DNA of 60,892 nt from Nesterenkonia salmonea (GTDB lineage Bacteria > Actinomycetota > Actinomycetes > Actinomycetales > Micrococcaceae): the NCBI RefSeq assembly GCF_005771525.1, contig NZ_VAVZ01000020.1, positions 1 through 60,892 on the forward strand, in the 5' to 3' direction. Position numbers and translations under genes: made by a program. Positions 8,788 to 17,883 of the stretch are shown piece after piece; within the stretch, counting starts at the first letter, position 1, and each line of letters begins with the position of its first letter. Under the pieces are notes generated by a model. The model saw only the letters and a list, made by a program, of their open reading frames with translations. It did not search any database and had not been told where the DNA came from.

Positions 8788-10163
8788 CGCAGAAGCACGA
8801 CGACGCCAGCTCACCGGAAGGCAGCGACCCCCGCCCGCTGCCCCGGCAGATTCTTGCTCTTGCCGTGCCCGCGCTTGGGGCGCTGGTAGCGGAGCCGCTG
8901 TTCCTCATGGCGGATACCGCCATCATCGGGTGGCTCGGCACAGCTCAGCTGGCCGGCGCCGCACTGGGTGTGACCGTGATGCACACCGTGGTTGGGCTCA
9001 TGATCTTCCTGGCCTATTCCACTACTCCCGCTGTGGCGCGTTTCGTCGGGGCGGGAAAGACCTCCAAAGCTTTGGCCGCTGGCCGCGATGGACTGTGGTT
9101 GGCGCTCGGCTTAGGGGTGGTGCTCGCATTGGCAGGGCTGGCCGCCGGGGAGAGCGTGCTTCAGGCCATGGGCAGTGCCGGTGCAATCCACCCTCATGCC
9201 CTCGACTACCTGCTGTGGTCGCTTCCAGGACTGCCTGCAATGCTGCTGGTCTTTGCCGGAGTTGGCGCCCTGCGCGGCTTCCAGGACACCAAGACCCCTC
9301 TGGTAGTGGCTGGCTGTGGTTTCGGTGCCAACGCTCTGCTGAATCTCATCCTGGTTCACCCTGTGGGGCTCGGCGTGGCAGGTGCAGCAATAGGAACTTC
9401 CATCGCCCAGTGGGGAATGGCGATCGCGTACCTCGTGATCCTGATACCGCGTATGCGGGCAGCCGGAGTGACGCTGGGTGTTGATCCTATAGCGCTGCGC
9501 TCCGCCGCTCAGGTGGGAGGTTGGATGTTCCTGCGCACCCTGACTCTGCGTGCCGCCTTGGTCGCCACCGTTATCGTGGCCACTGACCTAGGACCAGAAA
9601 CCCTTGCTGCCCACCAAGTTGCCTTTACGTTCTTCTCCACCTTGGCGTTCGTGTTGGATGCGCTGGCCATTGCCGCCCAGGCGCTCATAGGACGCGAACT
9701 GGGCGCCAGCAAACCGCTTTCGGCCCGGCGCATGACTCGCCTGATGACCTGGTGGGGGGTAGGGTTCGGGGCTCTTATGGGGGTGCTGACGGCCTTGGCA
9801 GCGCCTTGGGTGCCGCTGTTGTTCACGCCCGACGAGCAGGTGGCGCACATGATCACGATCGCCATGTTCGTCCTGGCCGCCGCTCAGCCCGTGGCCGGAT
9901 ATGTCTTTGTCCTGGACGGGGTGCTCATGGGAGCCGGAGACGTGAGGTACTTAGCCCTGGCTGGAGTGGTCAACCTCGGCATGTACCTTCCCGTCCTGTG
10001 GTGGGTTTCGCAGTCAGTCGGGACGGAGGGCCCGGACTTGAGCGGTGAACCGATCCTGTGGCTCTGGCTGGCATTCGGTGTGCTTTTCCTCGGGGCCCGG
10101 GCCTTGACGTTGGGCGTTCGTGCCGCCACTGACCGGTGGATGGTTCTTGGTGCGACGCGGTGA
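8784..10163 (+). CDS. MATE-family efflux transporter (DinF-like)
   Basis: A 459-residue polytopic protein with about 12 predicted membrane segments in two homologous halves. The N-terminal half has the family signature ADTAIIGWLGTAQLAGAALG, and HQVAFTFFSTLAFVLDALAIAAQ in the second half is typical of the DinF branch. MATE exporters use H+ or Na+ to export cationic drugs and toxic metabolites. Translation starts at a GTG overlapping the CPBP protease stop by 4 bases. Residues 1-20 are hydrophilic. The gene is intact. Confidence 0.93.
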   Translation: MTQKHDDASSPEGSDPRPLPRQILALAVPALGALVAEPLFLMADTAIIGWLGTAQLAGAALGVTVMHTVVGLMIFLAYSTTPAVARFVGAGKTSKALAAGRDGLWLALGLGVVLALAGLAAGESVLQAMGSAGAIHPHALDYLLWSLPGLPAMLLVFAGVGALRGFQDTKTPLVVAGCGFGANALLNLILVHPVGLGVAGAAIGTSIAQWGMAIAYLVILIPRMRAAGVTLGVDPIALRSAAQVGGWMFLRTLTLRAALVATVIVATDLGPETLAAHQVAFTFFSTLAFVLDALAIAAQALIGRELGASKPLSARRMTRLMTWWGVGFGALMGVLTALAAPWVPLLFTPDEQVAHMITIAMFVLAAAQPVAGYVFVLDGVLMGAGDVRYLALAGVVNLGMYLPVLWWVSQSVGTEGPDLSGEPILWLWLAFGVLFLGARALTLGVRAATDRWMVLGATR

Positions 10164-10178
10164 AGTAAACTTGCGGCC

Positions 10179-10736
10179 GTGCCAGTGACCCGCATCGACC
10201 CCCAGACTGCCGCTGCCCTCGTCCGTCCCGCCTGGATGCGAGCGGTGGTGACCACAGTCTTCGCAGTGCTCACGATCTTCTGGACTGACGAGACGATGAC
10301 CCTCGCCCGCATCGCATTGGCCGCGTTCTTCATCCTCTGCGCCACCGCTGTCTGGGACTACGTCAAAACGGAGCAGGTGCCCCCCAAGCTCACCGGAGCC
10401 GCGGCCCTGGGTGCGGCCGCATGGGTGCTTTCGGGCATCGCCGCGCTCTTCGCGGCCACTCCGACGGCACTGGCGATCATCGCCGGCGTCGGCTTCCTGA
10501 TCATGGGCGCCTGTGAGCTCTATGGCGGACTGAAGGTGCGCGCGGAGTTCGTCCCCTCCCGTGACCACATCATTCTCGGCGTCGTCGGCGTCCTCACCGG
10601 GGTGGGACTCTTCCTCGGAGCGGGACTGGATCCCCACGGCATTCTGGGTATTTCCGGCATGGGTGTCATCATCATGGCCGTACTCCTGCTCATCTCAGCG
10701 GCCGGACTGACTCATGAGGCGAGTAAAAGGGCGTAA
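10179..10736 (+). CDS. Multi-span membrane protein, DUF308-like
   Basis: A 185-residue hydrophobic protein with about six predicted membrane helices spaced at regular intervals. It has the Gly/Ala-rich repeat character of DUF308/HdeD-like proteins (GVLTGVGLFLGAGLD, IAGVGFLIMGACELYGGL). The start is a GTG 15 bases after the MATE stop, so it probably belongs to the same operon. No catalytic motif is visible and no function is assigned. Confidence 0.7.
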   Translation: MPVTRIDPQTAAALVRPAWMRAVVTTVFAVLTIFWTDETMTLARIALAAFFILCATAVWDYVKTEQVPPKLTGAAALGAAAWVLSGIAALFAATPTALAIIAGVGFLIMGACELYGGLKVRAEFVPSRDHIILGVVGVLTGVGLFLGAGLDPHGILGISGMGVIIMAVLLLISAAGLTHEASKRA

Positions 10737-10811
10737 AGATGCGCCGCGACTTCTACTAGGCGTAGAATTGGGGTACGTCGCAACCAGATCCCGCAAAGGA
10801 AACTTACCCAC

Positions 10812-11237
10812 GTGCCAGAAGACTCCAAGGAGCGTCGCTCCCTGCTGGAGACAGTCAAAGCTCCGCTGATCTTCTCTTTCGCACTGGCAGCTGTGGCCGG
10901 ATTCGTGGCGCTGATCGTCTCATCGGGTGGGTCGGATAACCCACGTGTGGAGCACGACTCCGCCGGTCTAGACAACCCGATCAACCTCTCACTGCTGGCA
11001 TTCGGCATCGTGTTCATCGTGAGCCTGCTACTGGTGTCCATGCTGCAGCTGGCCTCACGCGAAAACCCTGAAGAGCTCTCCCAGGGCGGAGGGGTCAACC
11101 GGGTATCTGAGGAGCTCTACCGCGAGCAGGTGGCAGAGCGGCGTGAGAAGGCCCGCCGACGCAAGGCTGAAGAAGAGGCCGAAAAGCGTGGTGGGCCCGC
11201 CGAAGACCCGCCCTACGGTCAACGCTCCGACCGCTGA
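10812..11237 (+). CDS. Small two-span membrane protein with charged C-terminal tail
   Basis: A 141-residue protein starting at GTG behind an AAAGGA site. It has two hydrophobic segments (about residues 20-40 and 58-80). A strongly charged helical tail (EQVAERREKARRRKAEEEAE) follows and is likely cytoplasmic coiled coil. Proteins of this layout are common unnamed actinobacterial membrane proteins. A 75-base gap from the previous gene may hold its own promoter. Function unknown. Confidence 0.65.
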   Translation: MPEDSKERRSLLETVKAPLIFSFALAAVAGFVALIVSSGGSDNPRVEHDSAGLDNPINLSLLAFGIVFIVSLLLVSMLQLASRENPEELSQGGGVNRVSEELYREQVAERREKARRRKAEEEAEKRGGPAEDPPYGQRSDR

Positions 11238-11292
11238 GGCCAATCAGCCCAGCTGGACCCTCTCCGCCGCTGTTGAGCTGGAGGAGGGACAA

Positions 11293-11343
11293 GAAAACCC
11301 CGCGTCCGCCCTGCGCAGTGCAGTGGGCGTCGACGGGGTTCTC
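11293..11343. terminator. Bidirectional terminator hairpin
   Basis: The outer stem pairs GAAAACCCCG with CGGGGTTCTC with one mismatch, and an inner GCCC/GGGC stem extends it. A-rich and T-rich flanks lie on the two sides. It lies between two convergent genes, the place expected for a shared terminator. Confidence 0.7.
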
Positions 11344-11357
11344 TTTGTGAAGAAGTG

Positions 11358-12122
11358 CTAAACCTTCTTGGTCGCCTTCGAGCTTTCCTGGCGTTTCTGC
11401 ATGAGCTCCTCACGCATACGGTCCCGGAATTCTTTGGCGGCGATTGCAGTGGCAGAGGTGGGCCGATTCAGCTGGTCGGCCTTCTCTGCGGCGGAGGGTT
11501 TCGTGAGCCGCGGACGAACCGGTCCGGAGGTTTCCTCATCATCCTTCCTCGCGGCTTGGCGGGCCCGGTACGCCCTGACATGGGCACGGTTAGCACAATT
11601 GCCGAAGTCACAGAACAGTTTGGAACGGTTGCGGGTCAAGTCGACAATCGAGGCCTCGCAATCATCACCGCGGCAGATGCGCAGGCGGCCGGTCTCCTCG
11701 TTGGTGACAAGATACGACAGAGCCGCGGCGACGGTCGCTGTCATAACATCGCTGATCTGGTCGGAGATGGGGATGGGGCGTTCACGGAACGCAGAACCTT
11801 CGCCTGCCTCACCAGCGACCACCCGGATTCCCACGCCATCGAGGAGATCGTTGATGATGTCCAACTCTTTGGGCTCAATGACCGGAGCAGCCGACCACAA
11901 CGTTTGCAACTTATGGCGCAGCGCACGGACCTTCTCCAGCTGACGTCGGTTGACTGTGGTGGTCGGCCACTCCAGCTCGGGCTCGCGCTCGTGGAGGTAG
12001 ACGCTCAGGCCCTCCACGGAATCCAGCGTGTCGGGTGACGGCTTCGCGCTCTTGAGACCTTCTGCCGTATTGATCAAGTCTGATGCCGCAATAAGGGCAC
12101 GGTTAATTTCTGGGTTAAACAT
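11358..12122 (-). CDS. CGNR zinc-finger (ABATE-domain) regulator
   Basis: A 254-residue protein with an N-terminal helical ABATE domain (about 1-140) and a zinc-binding CGNR-type domain. Cysteines 150, 155, 171 and 176 are present, with NRSKLFCDFGNCANRAHVRAYR spanning the last two. The diagnostic CGNR tetrad is CANR here. A basic, low-complexity tail of about 65 residues follows, longer than in most relatives. The family is thought to bind DNA and act as a stress-linked regulator. It is transcribed alone, and the 173 bases upstream are noncoding. A second CGNR protein lies at 29.1 kb. Confidence 0.82.
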   Translation of the reverse strand: MFNPEINRALIAASDLINTAEGLKSAKPSPDTLDSVEGLSVYLHEREPELEWPTTTVNRRQLEKVRALRHKLQTLWSAAPVIEPKELDIINDLLDGVGIRVVAGEAGEGSAFRERPIPISDQISDVMTATVAAALSYLVTNEETGRLRICRGDDCEASIVDLTRNRSKLFCDFGNCANRAHVRAYRARQAARKDDEETSGPVRPRLTKPSAAEKADQLNRPTSATAIAAKEFRDRMREELMQKRQESSKATKKV

Positions 12123-12295
12123 GCAGTTCTCCTGCTAAATATGGAAACGCCCTCCAGCTGGAACGGCAGCCTGGGCGCTAATAGGTGCAACGGAATAGCG
12201 AGAATTCAACACTTCCGTCGTCCATGACGGAGGTGTCGATTCGCGCAGACCTCACAGTGTAGCCTGAACTCCCCTGACCTGGGGAAATGTACTGG

Positions 12296-12784
12296 TCACG
12301 GGCTTGTGTCGGTGAAAACTCCCGCCATTCGGCGCAACGAGGACTGGACGCTGTGCGCGTTGGCCTCAGGCACTTTGGCGCATCTCAGTCCAGAACGAAC
12401 CACACCCCACTGGCCCGAGGCATCGTAACTTTCGGTCACCAATGTCGTGGCGTCGTCCTGCGGTTGGAACTCCCAACGCCAGCGGTGACCCGTGGGCTGA
12501 CGCCACTCCACCACCCCAGATGAGCTCGACGTGGGGCGCTGGGCCTGTATGACGCGCAGCGGAAGCCGGTAGGGAATGCCGAACTTGCGCATATGAACGC
12601 TGAAGCGTGACCCCGCAGTGAGTTCCTGAGGCCCACGAGCTCGTGACTGAACAGTCTCCGAGCCGTCAATCTCATGATGCCGGTGTGGGTTCGCCACAAT
12701 GGCGTAGAGCCGGTCAGCCGGGGCAGCCACTGTGATCGAGTACGACACCACATGGGGACCTGCCTGGTTGCGCACTGGTTCCAT
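12296..12784 (-). CDS. SRPBCC-family (polyketide cyclase/START-like) protein
   Basis: A 162-residue protein with the SRPBCC start pattern (YSITVAAPADRLYAIVANPHRHHEIDG). The beta-strand pattern follows, with VEWRQPTGHRWRWEFQPQDDATTLVTESYD in the middle. These helix-grip folds bind hydrophobic ligands, and no catalytic residue can be assigned. The C-terminus (FTDTSP) is short. Its start lies 80 bases from the divergent membrane-protein gene. The start is uncertain because residues 1-13 have no recognisable homology. Confidence 0.72.
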   Translation of the reverse strand: MEPVRNQAGPHVVSYSITVAAPADRLYAIVANPHRHHEIDGSETVQSRARGPQELTAGSRFSVHMRKFGIPYRLPLRVIQAQRPTSSSSGVVEWRQPTGHRWRWEFQPQDDATTLVTESYDASGQWGVVRSGLRCAKVPEANAHSVQSSLRRMAGVFTDTSP

Positions 12785-12863
12785 AGGCAGACCCTATCCC
12801 GGCTTCAGGGAGGGGCAAAGGTTCAACTTACCTGTCCCAGCTGAATCTGGTACATCTGGTGGT

Positions 12864-14120
12864 GTGACATCCAACCGCAGACCTGGTCGGGCGCGAGAAC
12901 TTGCTGTCAGCGCTGCGCAGGAAGAGTCCGCTCATCCGGCGATGGCCACTGCGCAGCAAGCCGAGACCCAGGCCAGGCTGCAAGTCCTGATCGAGTCCCG
13001 AGCCATCTGGTCAGCGCTCATCGGAGGGTTGCTGGGTCTGATGCTGGGGTTGGTGGTGTTCTATGACCACCGTCCTCCACTGGCAGGTGATGAGTCGATT
13101 CAGTTTTACGGGGCTGTGATTGGCGGAGTGACCGCCGGGTTGGCGTTCCTGCTGGGCTATTCGCTCAACGCCCGCATGGCGAACATTTGGATCGGACAAA
13201 GGCCCAGACTCCGGCAGCTGATCGACACCATCGCGCTCCTCGTGGTGCACTCATCGATTGCGGTGATGGGGTCCCTCGGTATCTTCCGGGTCTTCCAGGA
13301 AGCGTTCATCGGCCTGACCATCGACCATATTGCCGGTGCGGTACTGCTGGCAGTGGTCGGGGGAGTATCGGCCTACTTCAGCTTCAACTCGGGCGCGCGC
13401 ATCACGGCCTTCTCGCTCTCTACACTGCTTGCGGTGTTCATGGCATCTGGGGTTCTGGTGTCGATGATTTTTGCAGAGAACCCCTTTTGGTGGCATGTGA
13501 TGTTCTCCGAACTGGGTACCGGCCAGGCGGGGCTGACCAGCTTTTGGACCTTCAACACCACGCTCGTTGTTTCCGGCATCATCATCACCACGCTTACGGC
13601 TTTCATTACCCGCGACTTAGAGATCTGGGCCAGTCACGAACGGGTCAGAGTCGCCAGGCGGCTGGCTACCCGGGCTGAGGAGAACCGCAACGCCGCCGGA
13701 AAGGTGCGGCTGCGCACTCGGATCTCCAACGCCCTCTCGGGCCACTTCCGCACTCCTAGGATCGCCCTGCTGCGGGCAGCGATGATCGTGATGGGCCTTT
13801 CCCTGGCAGGCGTGGGGCTGATCCCGATTAACCTCCATCACGACCTGCATAGCCTGGTCACAGGCATCTCCGGTCTGAGTTTTCTTTTTATCCTGCTCTC
13901 CGTGCCGTATCTGCTGCCTGGCTTTCCGCGGTCGTTCTATCTGCTGAGCCTGATCGCCGCGGCAGGGTTGGTCTTCTCGTTCTTGCTGTGGATGCCCATC
14001 GACTACTGGAACCTCACCTCGCTGGAGCTGGTTGGTGCAGCCATCCTCTTTGCGTGGTTGATCGTGTTCATCCGCAATATCGCTGCCCTGGTGGAACGGG
14101 TCAGGAGGATTGAGCACTGA
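12864..14120 (+). CDS. Multi-span membrane protein, DUF998-like
   Basis: A 418-residue integral membrane protein with about eleven hydrophobic segments. A hydrophilic loop sits near the middle (about 245-285 from the chosen start; RDLEIWASHERVRVARR). The second half has VGLIPINLHHDLHSLVTG, the DUF998/Frag1-like signature in which a conserved acid and His follow a transmembrane helix. I chose the GTG at 12864. The longer frame overlaps the divergent SRPBCC gene, and an ATG at 12942 is the alternative. Transport or lipid-related roles have been suggested for the family but nothing here proves one. Confidence 0.65.
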   Translation: MTSNRRPGRARELAVSAAQEESAHPAMATAQQAETQARLQVLIESRAIWSALIGGLLGLMLGLVVFYDHRPPLAGDESIQFYGAVIGGVTAGLAFLLGYSLNARMANIWIGQRPRLRQLIDTIALLVVHSSIAVMGSLGIFRVFQEAFIGLTIDHIAGAVLLAVVGGVSAYFSFNSGARITAFSLSTLLAVFMASGVLVSMIFAENPFWWHVMFSELGTGQAGLTSFWTFNTTLVVSGIIITTLTAFITRDLEIWASHERVRVARRLATRAEENRNAAGKVRLRTRISNALSGHFRTPRIALLRAAMIVMGLSLAGVGLIPINLHHDLHSLVTGISGLSFLFILLSVPYLLPGFPRSFYLLSLIAAAGLVFSFLLWMPIDYWNLTSLELVGAAILFAWLIVFIRNIAALVERVRRIEH

Positions 14121-14134
14121 CGCCCGCCACGGCC

Positions 14135-15031
14135 TCAGCCGTTGAGGAAACGTCCGGCGGACCGCTGCACCGCGTCACTGAGACGGTCCAGAGCGGGGGT
14201 CGTGGTTGTCCAGTGCTGCCAATGCAGCGGAACGTCCTCCACTCCGATTTCTGAAATCACCACAAGATCTGGATGCTCACCTTCGAGTACTCCGGCAGGA
14301 AGCATGGACTCCGGAATCATGCCCCACCCCAAGCCGTACCCCACGCCAGCGTTGTAGGCCTGAACCGATGGCAACAGGTGCGTAACCGCAGGTGTTGCGC
14401 TGAGTCTTGAGAGCGCGTTGCGCTGGGTGGCGTCACGGACACTGAAATCAATCTGCGGCACTCGCGCCCAGTCGACCTCGCCCCGCTCTCCGCGGTGCCG
14501 GTCCAACAGCTCGGAGCTGGCGACGGGCCAATACCGGATGGTGCCGAGTGGCTGTGACCGACACCCGGACACTGGAGCGGGGTTTTCGGTCACGGCTGCA
14601 GCCACCGTCCCGTTGCGCAGCAGCTCATCGGTGTGCTGCTGGTCTTCTGCGTGAACGTGTATCTCCACATCATCCCAAGTCGCCGCCTCCTGAAGTACCC
14701 GGATGAACCAGCTGGAGAGCGAATCCGCGTTCACAGCAACCGCCAGCGTGATGGTCGGGCGGAAATTGGGGGACGATCCGCGGAAACCCAGACTGCGACG
14801 AGCCTCATCCTCTAGCAAGATCGTCTGCCGAGCGATCCGCAGCAACTGTTCTCCCGACTCCGTAGGCCTGACCGGGATGGTGCGAGTGAGCAGGACCTGG
14901 CCGACCTCTTTCTCCAGGGCCTTGATCCTCTGAGAGAACGCCGAACCTGAAATGAGCAGCAGAGCCGCCGCGGATTCGAACGTGCCTTCGTCCACAGCGA
15001 GTACAAAGGCCCGCAGATGGTCAGTGTTCAC
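14135..15031 (-). CDS. lysG: LysR-family regulator LysG/ArgP-like
   Basis: A 298-residue LysR-type regulator. The N-terminal helix-turn-helix contains AFVLAVDEGTFESAAALLLI and SQRIKALEKEVGQVLLTRT, and RPTESGEQLL follows. The remainder is a periplasmic-binding-like co-inducer domain. The extended N-terminal sequence is of the ArgP/LysG subtype, which senses basic amino acids. It is divergent from lysE, the classic arrangement where LysG plus lysine or arginine activates the exporter. Nested palindromes lie between the two genes. The symbol rests on family and context. Confidence 0.9.
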   Translation of the reverse strand: MNTDHLRAFVLAVDEGTFESAAALLLISGSAFSQRIKALEKEVGQVLLTRTIPVRPTESGEQLLRIARQTILLEDEARRSLGFRGSSPNFRPTITLAVAVNADSLSSWFIRVLQEAATWDDVEIHVHAEDQQHTDELLRNGTVAAAVTENPAPVSGCRSQPLGTIRYWPVASSELLDRHRGERGEVDWARVPQIDFSVRDATQRNALSRLSATPAVTHLLPSVQAYNAGVGYGLGWGMIPESMLPAGVLEGEHPDLVVISEIGVEDVPLHWQHWTTTTPALDRLSDAVQRSAGRFLNG

Positions 15032-15068
15032 CGTCTTCTCCCTTCTGCTGGTGCTTGACGCCCTTAAT

Positions 15069-15107
15069 CAATATCTGAAGCATAGCTTCATTGAGTGAAG
15101 AATATTG
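15069..15107. promoter_or_regulatory. Candidate LysG operator
   Basis: Nested dyads in the lysG/lysE divergent region. The outer pair is CAATAT/ATATTG, and an inner perfect pair TGAAGC-ATA-GCTTCA spans 15076-15090. The T-N11-A dyad layout and AT-richness fit LysR-type control. The element sits 40 bases before the lysE ATG. Confidence 0.55.
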
Positions 15108-15146
15108 CGCTGGTGCGGATACGCCGATCACACCAGACTGGGGAGC

Positions 15147-15923
15147 ATGCTTACTGTTCTGCTCACCGGACTGCTGACCACCATGGCGCTCATCGTTGCC
15201 ATCGGCCCGCAGAGCGCATGGCTTCTGCGCCAGGGGCTACGCCGAGACCGCGTGGCGCTGGCCGCCTTCTGCTGCCTCATCGGAGATATTGTGCTGATCG
15301 TGGCAGGGACTGCCGGAGTCGGCGTCGTGCTCGATCACGCGCCCTGGCTGCTGGATGTGATCCGCTGGGTGGGAGTGGCCTACCTTGCGTGGTTCGCTTT
15401 CAAGTCATTCCGTTCGGCGTACAAGGCCACAGGAGCACCCAAGGCTGAGCCGGCATCCAAAGAGTCAGGCATCCACTTTCCGGGTGGTGGCGGTGAGGTC
15501 CTCCCTGAGCAGACCTCCAGCGAGGCCGTTCACGTAGCCATGACCTCCGAGTTGCCCGCGGTCTCCGCAGAGGCGGCCCCAGGGGCAACTGCCACGCAGA
15601 CCCGTCAGAAGGTCAAAGTCACCAACGTTTCGAAGGTCACCACCGTGGCCGCTACCGGGCTGATGCTGAGCATCCTGAATCCTCATGCATGGGTTGATTC
15701 TCTGGTGGTTTTGGGCACCATGGCGAATGCTTTCGGGCCTGACAAATGGTGGTTCGCCACTGGTGCAGTGCTGGCTTCAGTGATCTGGCTGAACCTGCTG
15801 GCCTGCGGATCCGCCATGCTCGCCAAGCTGCTCAGCCGCCCGCGGACCTGGCAGATCATTGACGTTGTGGTGGGGCTGACCATGTTGGCCGTGGCAGGCG
15901 TGCTCGCCTTCACCGGGTTCTAG
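15147..15923 (+). CDS. lysE: LysE-family basic amino-acid exporter
   Basis: A 258-residue exporter for lysine/arginine. N-terminal IVAIGPQSAWLLRQGL is the LysE signature, and SILNPHAWVDSLVVLG marks the second conserved block. Six hydrophobic segments are visible. Between residues ~93 and ~163 lies a long hydrophilic Ala/Pro/Ser/Glu-rich loop (KATGAPKAEPASKESG onwards), clearly bigger than in most family members. I chose the ATG at 15147, preceded by GGGGAG and matching the MLTVLLTG family start, rather than the GTG-region start at 15105. It ends in TAG, a genuine amber stop. Confidence 0.92.
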   Translation: MLTVLLTGLLTTMALIVAIGPQSAWLLRQGLRRDRVALAAFCCLIGDIVLIVAGTAGVGVVLDHAPWLLDVIRWVGVAYLAWFAFKSFRSAYKATGAPKAEPASKESGIHFPGGGGEVLPEQTSSEAVHVAMTSELPAVSAEAAPGATATQTRQKVKVTNVSKVTTVAATGLMLSILNPHAWVDSLVVLGTMANAFGPDKWWFATGAVLASVIWLNLLACGSAMLAKLLSRPRTWQIIDVVVGLTMLAVAGVLAFTGF

Positions 15924-15931
15924 GCGGGCGC

Positions 15932-17575
15932 CTACAGTGAGTGAGTCTCTCGGAGGATCGCGTTCGCTGCGTTGTAGCCAGCCATTCCGTGGGCGCCACC
16001 GCCCGGCGGAGTCGCCGCAGAGCACGTGTAGATGCCCTCCATGCCCGCTGAATACGGCCTGCGCAGGCTGGCGGGGCCGGAGAGGGTCTGCCCGATGGTG
16101 GCCAGCCCTGCGCTGACACTGCCGCCCACCAGATTCGCGTTCCAGGCTTCCATATCGGAGGGTCCCCAGATCTTCCGATCCAACACCGCGTCCGGAAACT
16201 GCGGAGCGTACCGAGTGATTTCCTGCTCAATCAGCTTCGCCGCGCGGGCTGTGCCTTCAGCATCAAGGCCAGGCGGCACATGGGCGTAGGCCCAGCCGAC
16301 GGTCCGGTGGTCTGGTGATCGTGAATCATCTGCGGCGCTGGGCTGGGCCAGCAGCACATACGGGCGCCCCGGCAGAACCCCGTGATTCGCGGCGGCCTCA
16401 CTCGCGGTGATTTGCTCCACGCTGCCGCCTAAGTGGACGGTTCCCGCTGATCCGAGGACCTCCCGCTCCCATGGGATCGGCCCATCCACCAGGAAGTCGA
16501 TCTTCACCACTCCGGGACCATACTGCCAGCGCTTCATGCGGCGCGTCACCCGGTCGGTGAGGTACAGCCCTTCCAGTTGGAGCATCTGCTTGGGCGTCAG
16601 ATCCAGAACGACGACGTCAGCAACCTCTTCGCCGGCACGCCGCCTATGGCCGCGATGATCGGCTCGTACCCCTTCGATCCGGTAGCCACGGCGTTTGAGG
16701 TTCTTGCGTACGCCCAGCCTGAGACCGGATAGCGGCACGTCCTTGATGGCCTCGACCTTGAAGTCGGTGACGATCTCACCGCCGTGGGCGTGGAGTTCCG
16801 CTACCAGTGCGTCGACCAGCTTCTGTGAGCCGCCGCGGATCACAGGCCAGCCCACCGCATGTGCTGCAGCCCCGAGGACCACCCCGAAGGCAGACGTCAG
16901 CGGGCGGGTGAGCGGCCCTGTCGAATGCGCGGCCAGTCCGGCGAACAGCGCTCGTCCCCGGGCGGTCTTGAAGCTGCGCATCATGTTCCGAGCTGGCATG
17001 GCCCCCACGGAACCGAACTGGGCGAAGGCCACGCCCCGTTCGAGCCCTGCGGATGCGGTGGCCTTGACCGTCTCAGCCATGCGGCGGGGGAGCGCCGTGC
17101 CCGGTTCACCGGAGCGCGCGATCCCGGTGAATGGTCGGCTGGGTGGGGTGAAAATGGCGTCCCGCACAGCGTCCCAGTTGTTAACGAGGGGTCCCATCAC
17201 CCAGCGCCAAAGCTCCGCGTCTTCGCCGAGTTCTTCGGCAGTCTGCTCGAGTGAGCGGTGTAGAAGTGCGGGGGAGGCGTCGTCGTCATCGGAGGGGTGA
17301 GCCGCTGCTACTGGGGGGTGGGCGTAGTCGATGCCACCGGGTGATTCCGCCGTCCCCAGGAGCGATGCATAGGCGGTAGATGCCGCGGTGAGCGGATGCA
17401 CACTGGAACCAAGATCGCTGATCAGCCCGGGGCCGAACAGCTCTGCCGAGCGCGCGGCCCCGCCGGGCAGGTCTGCCGCCTCGTACACGGTGACTTTCCA
17501 CCCGGCGCGGGCCAGGGTGCAGGCGGCGCTCAGCCCATTGGGCCCGGATCCGACAATGGCAGCGTGCTGCGTCAT
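15932..17575 (-). CDS. FAD-dependent phytoene-desaturase-like oxidoreductase
   Basis: A 547-residue flavoprotein of the CrtI/PYROXD2 superfamily. The dinucleotide-binding motif GSGPNGLSAACTLARAG sits at residues 9-25, followed by an acidic VYEAADLPGG. The C-terminal FAD-contact motif ATPPGGGAHGMAGYNAA is present. The family oxidises or isomerises polyprenoid and other substrates; no carotenoid genes are nearby, so a carotenoid role is not supported. It converges on lysE with an 8-base gap. Complete. Confidence 0.85.
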   Translation of the reverse strand: MTQHAAIVGSGPNGLSAACTLARAGWKVTVYEAADLPGGAARSAELFGPGLISDLGSSVHPLTAASTAYASLLGTAESPGGIDYAHPPVAAAHPSDDDDASPALLHRSLEQTAEELGEDAELWRWVMGPLVNNWDAVRDAIFTPPSRPFTGIARSGEPGTALPRRMAETVKATASAGLERGVAFAQFGSVGAMPARNMMRSFKTARGRALFAGLAAHSTGPLTRPLTSAFGVVLGAAAHAVGWPVIRGGSQKLVDALVAELHAHGGEIVTDFKVEAIKDVPLSGLRLGVRKNLKRRGYRIEGVRADHRGHRRRAGEEVADVVVLDLTPKQMLQLEGLYLTDRVTRRMKRWQYGPGVVKIDFLVDGPIPWEREVLGSAGTVHLGGSVEQITASEAAANHGVLPGRPYVLLAQPSAADDSRSPDHRTVGWAYAHVPPGLDAEGTARAAKLIEQEITRYAPQFPDAVLDRKIWGPSDMEAWNANLVGGSVSAGLATIGQTLSGPASLRRPYSAGMEGIYTCSAATPPGGGAHGMAGYNAANAILRETHSL

Positions 17576-17835
17576 GACCTAAGCCTACGTTCCGCTGCTG
17601 AGCGTCCCCAGTACTTCCCCTCGGATTACCCCGCCTTATCGCTTCTACCCTGCGCTATGCGCCCGGGTAATGTCACTAAGGCGTTGTCATATGCTCGGCG
17701 GACCCTCCGATGGGCGTCATACCCCGAGAAACCTCCAGGTGGGCGCCGTGCCCCGCGCGCCGTCCACATGGCCGCCAGGCTCCGCGGCGACGCCGGCGAC
17801 GCAGCGGGTGCCCCATCCGGCCACCTCAGCGTTTA
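17576..17835. other. Noncoding intergenic stretch
   Basis: Lies between two divergent genes. It is high GC with several short open frames on the plus strand, none with a Shine-Dalgarno site, domain or convincing codon use. A CTTCAAATTTGAAG palindrome starts just after it. I see nothing else. Confidence 0.6.
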
Positions 17836-17849
17836 CTTCAAATTTGAAG
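17836..17849. promoter_or_regulatory. Perfect 14-bp palindrome, MarR-type operator candidate
   Basis: CTTCAAATTTGAAG is a perfect dyad 34 bases upstream of the luciferase-like gene's ATG, embedded in an AT-rich patch. Its size and sequence resemble operators of MarR/OhrR/MhqR-type redox and quinone sensors. No MarR gene adjoins it; the nearest lies about 3 kb away. Confidence 0.55.
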
Positions 17850-17883
17850 GAATTACCTGAGTAGTATTGGGGTTGAGGTGATC

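Noticed and set aside
12287-12523. Plus-strand frame opposite the SRPBCC gene
   Set aside because: Antisense shadow; composition follows the reverse-strand codon bias.
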